From Chlorobiales bacterium Clorobi_01 (lineage in GTDB: Bacteria; Bacteroidota; Chlorobiia; Chlorobiales; Chlorobiaceae): 49,599 nt of DNA. The notes below the pieces were generated by a model that searched no databases, was not told the origin of the DNA, and saw only the letters and a program-made list of their open reading frames with translations. The stretch's first letter is position 1, and each line of letters opens with the position of its first letter. The stretch lies in contig LUZT01000007.1 in NCBI GenBank assembly GCA_001602925.1, positions 1 through 49,599 of the forward strand, read 5' to 3'. Made by a program: the position numbers and the translations under genes. Shown piece after piece: positions 42,053 through 49,599 of this stretch.

Positions 42053-43567
42053 ATGAAATGTACTGTTACGGCTAAAGAGAGCGGCCTGGTTAATGCCGAT
42101 ATTCTCGTCCAGTTTTTCAGCAAAAAAGAGATGAAGCGAGATGCAGGCAAAGTTCTCGCAGGTCTGGGTGTCGTTGCGAGCCCTGATGGTGACTTCAAGG
42201 CCTCTGCTGGCGAGATTGCGATGCTTTACCGGCAGGCCTCGGGCAAAGAGGCTTCGAGGGTGATTCTTGCCGGTGTCGGCGAAGGCAAAACCGCCGAGGA
42301 TTATCGCAAGGCTGCCGATTCCGTCGCTCGAAAGACGGTTGATCTGCATCTTGGCGTTCTCGCCCTTGATTGCTCGCCGATCGATGATTGGGCCAAGCAG
42401 TCGAAACAGAAGCCGGAAGAGCTGGCAGCCATTCTCGTTGAGGGCGTCCTGTCCGGAGCGTATCGCTTCGATCGCCTCAAGAGCGGCAAACTCGACAAGG
42501 AGGAGAAGAAGGAAGACAAGCCGAAAAACATCGAAGAACTGGTGCTTGCCGGATGCGCAAGCCGGCTTGAGGCTATAGAGAAGGGGGCCGGGAAAGGGAT
42601 GATTATCGGAGCTTGCCAGAACAGGGCAAGAGACCTGGTCAACCTGCCGGGCAACCATCTTTCTGCCGAAGACCTTGCCGAGGCGGCCATTGAGGCCGGT
42701 AAGCGAGGAGGCTTCGAGGTGACGGTGTTTGATAAAAAGCAAATCACCGATCTTGGTATGGGCGGTCTTCTCGCCGTCAACAAGGGAAGTGAGCAGCCGC
42801 CTACCTTCACCATCCTCGACTACAAGCCGAAAGGCAAGGCCAAAAAGACCATCGCGCTGGTGGGTAAAGGCGTGACCTTCGATTCGGGCGGCATTTCCCT
42901 GAAGCCGGCCCAGGGGATGGATGAGATGAAATCGGATATGTCCGGAGCTGCTGTGGTGATTGCCGCGGTTGAAGCTGCCGCAGGCCTTGGTCTGCCACTC
43001 AGGGTGGTTGGTCTGGTTCCCGCTACCGACAACATGCCAGGCGGCTCGGCGCAAAAGCCTGGTGATGTGATCACGACCATGTCGGGCATTACGGTCGAGG
43101 TTGGCAACACCGATGCCGAGGGACGACTGATTCTTGCCGATGCCCTGTCTTACGCCAAGAAAGAGTATAATCCTGATGTGATTATTGATTTAGCTACACT
43201 GACCGGTGCGTGCATTGTGGCGCTTGGCAATTTGGTGGCCGGACTTTTCAGCAATGATGAAAAACTGGCTGAGAGTATTTTCGAGGCTGGCCAGTCGTCC
43301 GGTGAAAAGGTGTGGCGGTTGCCGCTCTGGGATGAGTACGACGAACTCATCAAGTCCGACGTTGCCGATGTGCACAATACCGGCGGACGCGGCGCGGGTA
43401 CGATTACAGCGGCTAAATTCCTCGAGAAGTTTATCGACGGCCACAAGCGCTGGGCGCATATCGACATCGCAGGACCGGCTTTTTTGGCAAAAGGCGGGTC
43501 GAAGACGCCGGGAGCAACCGGCTTCGGTGTTCGTCTCTTGCTTGATCTGCTCAAAGGCTGGTCATAA
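42053..43567 (+). CDS. pepA: Leucyl aminopeptidase (cytosol aminopeptidase, M17)
   Basis: A 504-residue M17 metallopeptidase that removes N-terminal residues from peptides. The C-terminal catalytic domain is clear: [19 protein letters not shown] and MKSDMSGAA carry metal-binding residues, and [14 protein letters not shown] is the family signature; the bicarbonate/Arg residues are in this segment. The N-terminal macro-like domain (about 1-165) includes [18 protein letters not shown] sequence and a charged linker [11 protein letters not shown]. Length is normal. The gene starts 33 bp after the DHH gene. Confidence 0.95.
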   Translation: MKCTVTAKESGLVNADILVQFFSKKEMKRDAGKVLAGLGVVASPDGDFKASAGEIAMLYRQASGKEASRVILAGVGEGKTAEDYRKAADSVARKTVDLHLGVLALDCSPIDDWAKQSKQKPEELAAILVEGVLSGAYRFDRLKSGKLDKEEKKEDKPKNIEELVLAGCASRLEAIEKGAGKGMIIGACQNRARDLVNLPGNHLSAEDLAEAAIEAGKRGGFEVTVFDKKQITDLGMGGLLAVNKGSEQPPTFTILDYKPKGKAKKTIALVGKGVTFDSGGISLKPAQGMDEMKSDMSGAAVVIAAVEAAAGLGLPLRVVGLVPATDNMPGGSAQKPGDVITTMSGITVEVGNTDAEGRLILADALSYAKKEYNPDVIIDLATLTGACIVALGNLVAGLFSNDEKLAESIFEAGQSSGEKVWRLPLWDEYDELIKSDVADVHNTGGRGAGTITAAKFLEKFIDGHKRWAHIDIAGPAFLAKGGSKTPGATGFGVRLLLDLLKGWS

Positions 43568-43631
43568 GACAGATTGACGGTAGATCCACCTGTTCATGAT
43601 TCACAACCCGCACAGGAGGCTTTGTTCCAAT

Positions 43632-44336
43632 ATGGCAGAGGTCAGGCAGAATCCGGTGGTGATCGTTCCGGGCGTGCTCTTCTGGGACTCCCTTTATGAG
43701 GTGATGAGGGAGTCCCTTTCGACCTGGATACCGGCAGAGAAAATCGCCATCGCTCCGGTCAATCTTCTCGACTGGCTCGGCTTTCCTCCATCGCCCGAGC
43801 GCTCGACCAACCGCGTCATGGCAGCTCTGGATCAAACGGTGCGGGCTATGGCCTCGCGGTTCCCCGGCGAACCGGTCACCATCGTCGCGCATAGCGGTGG
43901 TGGCACGGTTGCCATGATCTATCTGCTGGAACGCCCGTTCCAGGGCGATGTTTACGCTGTCAATGGCCTGGTCAGCAGGCTGGTCACGCTCGGCACTCCA
44001 TTTCATACCCACGAGCATTTCGCGAAAATCAAGACAGATTTTATTTTCAAACATCTCGGGCCTGAATTTTTTCAGAAGTACCAGGTCGTTTCGGTCGTCA
44101 GCGACCAGTATAAAGGCTCGCTCGATGGCGGTATGATCGAAAAAATGTGTTACATGTTTTACCGGGGAGTGACTGACGATGGAAATCTTGCCGGTGACGG
44201 GGTTGTTCCTGCGAGAAGCTGCTTTCTTGATGGCGCCGAAAATGTTACTATACCTGAATGCGAACATTTGCCAGCGCCGCATACAAAGTGGTATGGTACC
44301 AAAGATGGAGTTGAACAATGGATAGAGTGGCTTTAA
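43632..44336 (+). CDS. Alpha/beta hydrolase, lipase/esterase-like
   Basis: A 234-residue hydrolase. The oxyanion-side start [19 protein letters not shown] and the nucleophile elbow [19 protein letters not shown] (serine in HSGGG) define the fold; the acid may be in [11 protein letters not shown] and the histidine near [13 protein letters not shown]. It resembles lipase-like proteins with a PGAP1-type core and no signal peptide. ATG 43632 follows AGGAGG at a long spacing; an ATG 12 codons earlier is the alternative. The stop lies 19 bp inside the next gene (a lipoprotein), so the two are translationally linked. Substrate unknown. Confidence 0.77.
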   Translation: MAEVRQNPVVIVPGVLFWDSLYEVMRESLSTWIPAEKIAIAPVNLLDWLGFPPSPERSTNRVMAALDQTVRAMASRFPGEPVTIVAHSGGGTVAMIYLLERPFQGDVYAVNGLVSRLVTLGTPFHTHEHFAKIKTDFIFKHLGPEFFQKYQVVSVVSDQYKGSLDGGMIEKMCYMFYRGVTDDGNLAGDGVVPARSCFLDGAENVTIPECEHLPAPHTKWYGTKDGVEQWIEWL

Positions 44337-45163
44337 AGCCCTTCAGGCGCATCGCCGTTATTTTACTGGCAGGAGCGGTGATCGTCACGTCCACCTCTTG
44401 CAGCCGGGATGAACGGAAAAAGGAGGAGGAAAAGCATCTCGAGTCGATGATGTCCATTCTTGTCCAGGTTCAGAAGAATCTTGGACGGATTCGCCAGAAA
44501 GAGGCTGTGGTCGTCCGGCTTTCATCGGATGTGGAGGGGCGCAAGCCAAAGAGCGCCGAGCAGATCGGGCGCGAGATCAACACCAATATCCGCTTCATCG
44601 ACTCCACGCTTTCGGCAAGCAAGAACCTTGTCACGACGCTTGAAAAGCAGAATCACGAGTCCCAATACCGCATCGCGGCGCTTGATCGCATGACCGGTCA
44701 GCTCAAGGGCGAGCTGGACAAGAAGGGGCTGGAACTTGGTGCCATGAAAGGGGAGATCGCGAAGCTGAACCGGCAGATTGCCCGGCTTACCAATACGGTC
44801 GATGTCATGGATGAGGCTATCAGTGACCAGGAAGACCAGATGGTCAAGGCCTATTACGTTGTTGGTACCGTCGATCAGCTTGTCTCCAAAGGGATTCTGA
44901 CGCCTTCAGGGCCTTTTTCCCGCTTTTTCGGCACGCGGCCTGTTTTGGCCAACGATTTTGATCTGCGGCCATTCAGACAGGTGGATATTACCGAAACAAA
45001 AGATATTTATTTTGACAAGCCAGTCAGTCGCCTGCATGTCATTACCCCGCATACAAAAGGTTCCTATGAACTCGTTGGCGGCAAAACATCCTCGCTTCTG
45101 TTGATCAGGAACGAGGCGGAGTTCTGGAAAAAATCCCGATGCCTGATCATTGTCGTGGAATAA
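44318..45163 (+). CDS. Coiled-coil lipoprotein of unknown function
   Basis: The 281-residue protein has a lipobox in VIVTSTSC (Cys28), so it is lipidated. Residues about 35-190 form a long coiled coil ([40 protein letters not shown]). The C-terminal part (about 190-281) is a beta-rich domain with [16 protein letters not shown] and [20 protein letters not shown]. No family is recognised. It overlaps the lipase-like gene by 19 bp and is supported by GGAG before the ATG. The hairpin and T-run at 45228 end this transcript. Confidence 0.72.
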   Translation: MDRVALKPFRRIAVILLAGAVIVTSTSCSRDERKKEEEKHLESMMSILVQVQKNLGRIRQKEAVVVRLSSDVEGRKPKSAEQIGREINTNIRFIDSTLSASKNLVTTLEKQNHESQYRIAALDRMTGQLKGELDKKGLELGAMKGEIAKLNRQIARLTNTVDVMDEAISDQEDQMVKAYYVVGTVDQLVSKGILTPSGPFSRFFGTRPVLANDFDLRPFRQVDITETKDIYFDKPVSRLHVITPHTKGSYELVGGKTSSLLLIRNEAEFWKKSRCLIIVVE

Positions 45164-45227
45164 GCGATGTCCGAAAAGCATGTCTCTTGCTGGTCTTCCA
45201 TTGGTTTATCTCACAGGGTTGAATCCT

Positions 45228-45268
45228 CGCCTTTCGGTAGTAACCGGAAGGCGTTATCGTTTTTGTTT
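45228..45268 (+). terminator. Intrinsic terminator after the coiled-coil lipoprotein gene
   Basis: CGCCTTTCGG (45228-45237) pairs with CCGGAAGGCG (45244-45253), one G-U pair, followed by TTATCGTTTTTGTTT. It ends 24 bp before the start of the dehydrogenase gene at 45293. Confidence 0.82.
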
Positions 45269-45292
45269 CTGATCAATTAAACCACAGAATGC

Positions 45293-46630
45293 ATGAAGAT
45301 AACCATATTCGGTTCCGGTTACGTAGGACTGGTTACCGGTGCCTGTTTTGCCGAGGTTGGCAATGAGGTTATGTGCGTCGATATCGACGAGAACAAGATC
45401 AATCGTCTCCTGAACGGGGAGATTCCGATTTACGAGCCTGGCCTTGACACTATCGTTACTGAAAACCTGCGTGAAGGACGCCTGAAATTCACCACCAGCA
45501 TTACTGACGGTGTCGATTTCGGCCTGTACCAGTTTATCGCTGTCGGGACTCCGCCTGATGAGGATGGATCGGCTGATCTGAGCCATGTGTTGAGCGTTGC
45601 CGAGAGCATCGGTCGCAATATGGAGGATTATCGTATTGTGATCAACAAATCGACGGTTCCGGTCGGTACGGCCGATCTGGTGCGCGAAACGATCAGGACT
45701 GTACTCGAAGAACGGGGGCAGGCGATTGATTTCGATGTCGTGTCGAATCCGGAGTTCCTTAAAGAAGGTGATGCCGTGGACGATTTCATGAAGCCCGATC
45801 GCATCATCGTCGGAGTGGACAACCCGCGCACCAAAGAGCTTCTGCGCAACCTGTACGCGCCGTTCAACCGCAGTCACGAGCGTTTCATTGCCATGGACAT
45901 CCGCTCGGCGGAGTTGACCAAGTATGCGGCCAACGCCATGCTTGCCACCAAGATCAGCTTCATGAACGAGATCGCCAACATTGCTGAACGGGCCGGGGCG
46001 GATGTTGAAGCAGTGCGCAGGGGTATCGGTTCCGATTCGAGGATCGGCTTCTCCTTTATCTATCCCGGTGTGGGTTATGGCGGTTCCTGCTTTCCCAAGG
46101 ATGTGCAGGCGCTGGAGCGCACGTCAAGGAAGCTTGGCTATAATTCGCGAATTCTGCAAGCGGTCGAGGCGGTCAACGATGATCAGAAGCTGAGCCTTGT
46201 TTCAAAGATTCGTGACCATTTCGACGGCGATCTCAAAGGGCGCGTCATTGCAATGTGGGGGCTGGCGTTCAAGCCAAATACCGATGACATGCGCGAAGCC
46301 CCGAGCCGGAAGGTCATGGAAGAGCTCTGGCAGGCGGGGGCAACCGTCAGAGCCTACGATCCCGTTGCCATGGACGAGGCCCGGCGCATCTATGGCGACC
46401 GGCCCGATCTGGTGCTGGTGGAGCATCCCGACGAGGCTCTCAAGGGCGCAGATGCGCTGGCCATCATGACGGAGTGGATGGTGTTTCGTAGTCCCGATTT
46501 CGAACTGATCAGAAACTCCCTGAAAGAACCCGTGATCTTCGACGGCAGGAATATCTACAATCCCGATATGGTGGAACAGCTGGGCATCAGCTACTACTCT
46601 ATCGGCCGTCGTCCTCGCCTGGTGCGCTAA
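45293..46630 (+). CDS. ugd: UDP-glucose 6-dehydrogenase (UDP-glucose/GDP-mannose dehydrogenase family)
   Basis: A 445-residue NAD-dependent dehydrogenase that makes UDP-glucuronate for capsule or lipopolysaccharide. The NAD-binding motif is [17 protein letters not shown] (7-23). The catalytic cysteine is in [16 protein letters not shown] (about 256-271), and KFKP-type [17 protein letters not shown] is conserved. GDP-mannose dehydrogenase is a close relative; UDP-glucose is the more common call for this length and motif set. It is a single gene after a terminator, with a short gap to convergent thiD. Confidence 0.93.
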   Translation: MKITIFGSGYVGLVTGACFAEVGNEVMCVDIDENKINRLLNGEIPIYEPGLDTIVTENLREGRLKFTTSITDGVDFGLYQFIAVGTPPDEDGSADLSHVLSVAESIGRNMEDYRIVINKSTVPVGTADLVRETIRTVLEERGQAIDFDVVSNPEFLKEGDAVDDFMKPDRIIVGVDNPRTKELLRNLYAPFNRSHERFIAMDIRSAELTKYAANAMLATKISFMNEIANIAERAGADVEAVRRGIGSDSRIGFSFIYPGVGYGGSCFPKDVQALERTSRKLGYNSRILQAVEAVNDDQKLSLVSKIRDHFDGDLKGRVIAMWGLAFKPNTDDMREAPSRKVMEELWQAGATVRAYDPVAMDEARRIYGDRPDLVLVEHPDEALKGADALAIMTEWMVFRSPDFELIRNSLKEPVIFDGRNIYNPDMVEQLGISYYSIGRRPRLVR

Positions 46631-46637
46631 GCTTGTT

Positions 46638-47477
46638 TTATTGCAGTTTTCCCGGCCGTCTTTCGACTGTCCGGTCGGGAAAATGCTCCAGCGGACCATT
46701 TCCGTGTCCCAGCCTCCATGATGCGCCTGCCAGCAGGGTTTTTCTCGTATAGCCGATAGCTTCTGCCACAGCTTCATTCATCAGCAAGCCTTTTGCCAGT
46801 CCGCAAGCTATGGCTGACGAGAGTGTGCAGCCGGTGCCATGCGTGTTGAGTGTATCGATTTTCGGGTTTGAGTACCAAAAGAGCTGTCCCTCGTGCAGCA
46901 GGCAATCGCAGCATTGCTCTCCCTCGCCATGTCCTCCCTTGACAAGAACGGATTTTGCGCCTTCCCTGTGCAAATCTTCAGCCATCACTTCGATTTCAGC
47001 CTGCGTTGTCGGAGCCTTGCTGCGGCCCGTCAGTATTGCCGCCTCTGGCAGATTTGGGGTAATCAGACTGGCGAGATGAAAGAGCTGCTTCATCACCAGC
47101 AGGGTTTCTGCGTCGAACAGCGATTTTCCGCTCGATGAGCGCAAAACGGTGTCGAGAACGACTGGCACCTCATTGAGGCTTTTCATGAGTTCAAGGACTG
47201 TTTCTGCCGCTTCCGGCGAGCCCAGCATGCCGATCTTGACCGCATCGATTCGAATATCGTCGACAATCGTCTTGAACTGCTCGCCGATGAAGGCGGGCGG
47301 AATGTTGTGTATTGACTCTACTTCAATGGTGTTCTGCGCCGTCACAGCAGTGATGACGCTCAGGCCGTAACAGTTGTTGGCGGCGATGGTTTTCAGGTCG
47401 GCCTGGATGCCAGCTCCGCCGCTGCCGTCCGATCCGGCGATGGTCAGCACGGTGATGTAGTTCTGCGTCATATTCAT
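46638..47477 (-). CDS. thiD: Hydroxymethylpyrimidine/phosphomethylpyrimidine kinase
   Basis: The 279-residue kinase makes HMP-phosphate and HMP-diphosphate for thiamine. Ribokinase-like motifs: [19 protein letters not shown] (about 12-30) and the catalytic/anion-hole [12 protein letters not shown] (about 213-224, cysteine included); [16 protein letters not shown] is the substrate region. Its start overlaps thiE by 4 bp. A strong hairpin (46647-46683) lies in the last codons. It is the third gene of the thi operon on the minus strand. Confidence 0.95.
   Translation of the reverse strand: MNMTQNYITVLTIAGSDGSGGAGIQADLKTIAANNCYGLSVITAVTAQNTIEVESIHNIPPAFIGEQFKTIVDDIRIDAVKIGMLGSPEAAETVLELMKSLNEVPVVLDTVLRSSSGKSLFDAETLLVMKQLFHLASLITPNLPEAAILTGRSKAPTTQAEIEVMAEDLHREGAKSVLVKGGHGEGEQCCDCLLHEGQLFWYSNPKIDTLNTHGTGCTLSSAIACGLAKGLLMNEAVAEAIGYTRKTLLAGASWRLGHGNGPLEHFPDRTVERRPGKLQ
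46647..46683 (+). terminator. Hairpin inside the 3' end of thiD
   Basis: TTTTCCCGGCCG (46647-46658) pairs with CGGTCGGGAAAA (46672-46683), 12 bp with one G-U pair, 17 bp past the ugd stop. It may end the ugd transcript even though it lies in thiD coding sequence. No T-run follows. Confidence 0.4.
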
Positions 47478-48088
47478 TCCCTGATTCTTCTTACCAGCTC
47501 GCGAGCGGCAGTCTCGGGATCGTCGCTGTCGGAAACCGCGGAGATGACGGCGATGCCTGATGCACCGGCACGGATGACCTCGGCCGCGTTGTCGTGCCCG
47601 ATGCCGCCGATGGCGATGACCGGCAGCTGCGCAGCCCTGCCGATCGGTCGTATAGATGCCGTGCCGAGCGGCTCTGAGGGTTTGTCTTTGGAAAAAGTCG
47701 GGAATATGTGCCCCACGCCGATATAGCTTGCGCCCTCTTCCGCTGCCTTGATAGCCTCGGTGGCGCTGGAGACCGATACGCCAATGATCGCATCGGGGGC
47801 AAGCAGTGCGCGGGCAGCCGATGCGGGCAGATCCTGTTGGCCGAGGTGCACTCCATCGGCATGTACGGCCATGGCAATATCGACCCGGTCATTGACGATG
47901 AAGAGCGCCTGCTGTTCACTGCAAAGCGCCTGAATTCTGACGGCCCACTCGTAAAGCTCTTGGCCCGAGGCTGTTTTTCTTCGTAACTGCACCATCCCTG
48001 CCCCGCCCTGGAGGGCCATACGGGCAAGTTCGACGGGATTGGAGTGTTCATCGGTGATGACGCAGAGAACTCTTCGCGGTAACGTCAT
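47474..48088 (-). CDS. thiE: Thiamine-phosphate synthase
   Basis: A 204-residue TIM-barrel enzyme joining HMP-diphosphate and thiazole-phosphate to give thiamine phosphate. Motifs: [13 protein letters not shown] (phosphate-binding), [41 protein letters not shown] and [25 protein letters not shown]. The usual QLReK appears as QLRRK, an Arg for Glu change. It overlaps both neighbours by 4 bp (TenI-like upstream, thiD downstream). Confidence 0.93.
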   Translation of the reverse strand: MTLPRRVLCVITDEHSNPVELARMALQGGAGMVQLRRKTASGQELYEWAVRIQALCSEQQALFIVNDRVDIAMAVHADGVHLGQQDLPASAARALLAPDAIIGVSVSSATEAIKAAEEGASYIGVGHIFPTFSKDKPSEPLGTASIRPIGRAAQLPVIAIGGIGHDNAAEVIRAGASGIAVISAVSDSDDPETAARELVRRIRE

Positions 48089-48741
48089 GATTGCATGAAT
48101 GAGTAGAAGCGGTTGACGGTTTCAGGCAGCGATCCGGCATCGAGAAACGGTGTGAGGGCGGCTACGCCCCAAGCCCCGCATTCGATGCAGGCCGGGACCT
48201 TTTCAGGCGTGATGCCTCCAACGGCGAAGACCGGGATGCGTACTTTTTCGCAGATTTCCCGTAGGCGATCCAACCCCTGAGGTGGGCCGAAAGGTTCTTT
48301 TGATGGCGTATGGAATACTGGTCCGAAAAGGAGGTAATCAAGGCCTGTCGAAGTGGCTTTCAATGCGGCCGTCTCGCTATGTACGCTTTGCCCGGCAAGC
48401 AATTTTCGTGCAGTTTTTCGGACGACATCGGCAGGGCATGAAGATTCGGGAAGATGAACTCCGCCCGCCTTTGATGCAAGTGCGATGTCGAAGCGTTCGT
48501 TGATGGTGAGAATCGATCCCGAATTATCGACAAGCGGGGCGATTTGGCTACAGAGGCGCCACATCGAAGCAGAATCGAGCATTTTCTCTCTAACCTGGAA
48601 GATGACCGGCGCAGAGCGGGCGAGAGCTTGTGCCTGTGCCAGTACAAGGCCTTTCTGAGAAAGATGTTCGCCGCCACTGCTGACAATCATCAGCCGGGGG
48701 AGTGAGGGGTGTTTTTCAGTCATAGATGCAATTTCAGGCAC
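48085..48741 (-). CDS. ThiE/TenI paralogue, probable TenI-type thiazole tautomerase
   Basis: A 218-residue protein of the ThiE/TenI superfamily. It has [52 protein letters not shown] and [19 protein letters not shown], with a C-terminal [11 protein letters not shown] phosphate loop. The NER instead of NDR and the PESS pattern favour TenI (aminothiazole tautomerase) over ThiE; but it could be a second ThiE. It starts the thi operon and overlaps thiE by ATGA. GTG 48741 and ATG 48723 are both possible starts. Upstream 95 bp before the RidA gene should contain the operon promoter. Confidence 0.85.
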   Translation of the reverse strand: MPEIASMTEKHPSLPRLMIVSSGGEHLSQKGLVLAQAQALARSAPVIFQVREKMLDSASMWRLCSQIAPLVDNSGSILTINERFDIALASKAGGVHLPESSCPADVVRKTARKLLAGQSVHSETAALKATSTGLDYLLFGPVFHTPSKEPFGPPQGLDRLREICEKVRIPVFAVGGITPEKVPACIECGAWGVAALTPFLDAGSLPETVNRFYSFMQS

Positions 48742-48836
48742 GATAACTATTTTCCAAAGGAATCACAATCTGGAAAATCTATCCCGAACTGTTAGGATTT
48801 TCCGCTCTTTTCCCAAACAGAAAACACAAAAAGGTC

Positions 48837-49316
48837 ATGATATCTAATGAAGAAAATCTGAAGAACGCCGGTATTCTTCTCCCGGAAATCCCTTCAGCAG
48901 CGGGACTTTACCAGCCAGCGGTACGGATTGGCGATCTGATTTACACTTCAGGTCAATTGCCACTGGTTGGCGGCAAACTGATGGAGCCAGGAGGAAGGGG
49001 ACGGGTGAGCGAAGCGTACGAACAGGAGGCGACGAAGGCTGCCAGAGTGGCCGCGCTTAATGCGGTTGCGGTACTTCGATCCGTTACCGGAAATCTCGAC
49101 ACCGTGGCGAGAATCGTGAAGCTAACGATCTATGTTTCGAGCGCTGACGGGTTTACGAATCAACACAAAGTGGCCAACGGAGCATCGGAACTTGTCTATG
49201 AAATTTTTGGTGAATCGGGCCGGCATGTCAGGGTCGCCGTTGGAGTTCTTGCTCTTCCTCTCGATGCCAGTGTTGAGGTTGAAATGATCGCTTATTGCCC
49301 TTTAATAAGATATTGA
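48837..49316 (+). CDS. RidA/YjgF-family protein
   Basis: A 159-residue member of the Rid family, which hydrolyses reactive enamine/imine intermediates from PLP enzymes. Motifs: PAVRIGDLIYTSGQLPL, AALNAVAVLRSVTGNLD, RIVKLTIYVSS and HVRVAVGVLALPLDASVEVEMIA, including an arginine at the position of the catalytic Arg in RidA. It has a longer N-terminal segment than E. coli RidA (128 residues) and looks like the subgroup with LPEIPSAAG. It is divergent from the thi operon and is followed by AT-rich DNA. Confidence 0.9.
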   Translation: MISNEENLKNAGILLPEIPSAAGLYQPAVRIGDLIYTSGQLPLVGGKLMEPGGRGRVSEAYEQEATKAARVAALNAVAVLRSVTGNLDTVARIVKLTIYVSSADGFTNQHKVANGASELVYEIFGESGRHVRVAVGVLALPLDASVEVEMIAYCPLIRY

Positions 49317-49599
49317 ATCATATTTTAATGGCTCTTAGGTTATTAGAAAGTCTTTGATAAACTAAGAGCAAAGACGATTTACTTAAAATATTTTTTTTAA
49401 TATTTTTTTTGGTTATGATAAAATAAGCCTGTCCTTTACTTTTGTTTTTATTTTTTGGATATTTCTTTTTTTTGTGTTGTTTTTTTTGTTATAACTGATT
49501 AATAAGAGTTTTTGATGAAAAATCTTAAATGCTTTTATAAAAATAGATTAAATTAATCTATTGAATAATAACTTTATTATGTTTTGTTGTGTTTATATT
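49317..49599. other. AT-rich right edge without a gene
   Basis: These 283 bases are strongly AT-rich with runs of T and contain no frame with a ribosome site and useful length. They resemble the left edge of the window in composition. Confidence 0.55.

Noticed and set aside
48742..48836. TPP riboswitch before the thiamine operon
   Set aside because: The conserved CTGAGA-type core was not found in this 95-bp gap on the minus strand.
1..49599. tRNA or rRNA genes, CRISPR arrays, transposases
   Set aside because: None were recognised on reading the gaps; no regular direct repeats with spacers and no transposase motifs were found. A covariance-model scan was not possible.

Overview
The window looks like chromosome of a green sulfur bacterium (Chlorobi, Chlorobium/Chlorobaculum type). 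The main evidence is a gene that reads as the bacteriochlorophyllide a dehydrogenase BchC, placed among ordinary housekeeping genes, together with small envelope lipoproteins of kinds common in the Bacteroidetes/Chlorobi group (DUF4292-like, DUF4296-like), an Fe-type superoxide dismutase, a DoxX-family membrane protein, and GC-rich coding sequence. The species is inferred, not proven. No rRNA, tRNA, CRISPR array, transposase or integrase was seen.

Layout. 1-1300 is clearly AT-rich and unlike the rest: the tail of an unknown membrane protein, a DUF4282 membrane protein and a lipoprotein. 1429-3026 holds a Pro/Lys-repeat small protein and an N-acetylmuramoyl-L-alanine amidase on the minus strand. 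3284-6818 is an ABC-exporter permease plus HlyD-type adaptor without an ATPase. 6918-13494 has a BaiN/HI0933-type flavoprotein, a repeat protein, a DUF2141 protein, a 59-aa protein, a thioredoxin-TPR protein, a 5'-nucleotidase-like HAD protein, a candidate small RNA and an RlmI-like methyltransferase. 13647-20514 carries lipoproteins, sodB, coaE, an esterase coupled to tatC, a polyprenyl diphosphate synthase and a PASTA protein. 20583-23110 has a Ca2+/Na+ antiporter, a methyltransferase, a 55-aa membrane protein and a Lys/Ala-rich DUF2934 protein.

23362-27286 is a compact minus-strand run: a four-helix membrane protein, bchC, then an ATPase and one permease of the nucleoside/BMP-type importer family, with gaps of 15-25 bp. 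27430-33647 contains radA, a DUF3109 protein, rpoN, hslV, hslU and aroQ. 33731-37625 is priA-doxX-TPR. 37756-40366 is rlmN, an orphan gene and adk, with a winged-helix regulator divergent to rlmN. 40958-46630 carries a DHH phosphoesterase, leucyl aminopeptidase, a lipase-like protein overlapping a coiled-coil lipoprotein, and UDP-glucose dehydrogenase. 46638-48741 is a thiamine operon (ThiE/TenI paralogue, thiE, thiD) whose genes overlap by 4 bp, followed by a RidA protein and another AT-rich stretch at the right edge.

Most of the window is conserved housekeeping. The points that deserve attention are the linkage of bchC to an incomplete BMP-type ABC importer, several small genes that length cut-offs miss, a candidate short RNA with its own terminator, two low-complexity basic proteins, a protein built of a two-part TP-x-G / FYESGA repeat, and an orphan gene between rlmN and adk. 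No obvious defence system or mobile element is present. Starts were moved from the longest open frame to an ATG with better support in many genes; this is stated in each entry.
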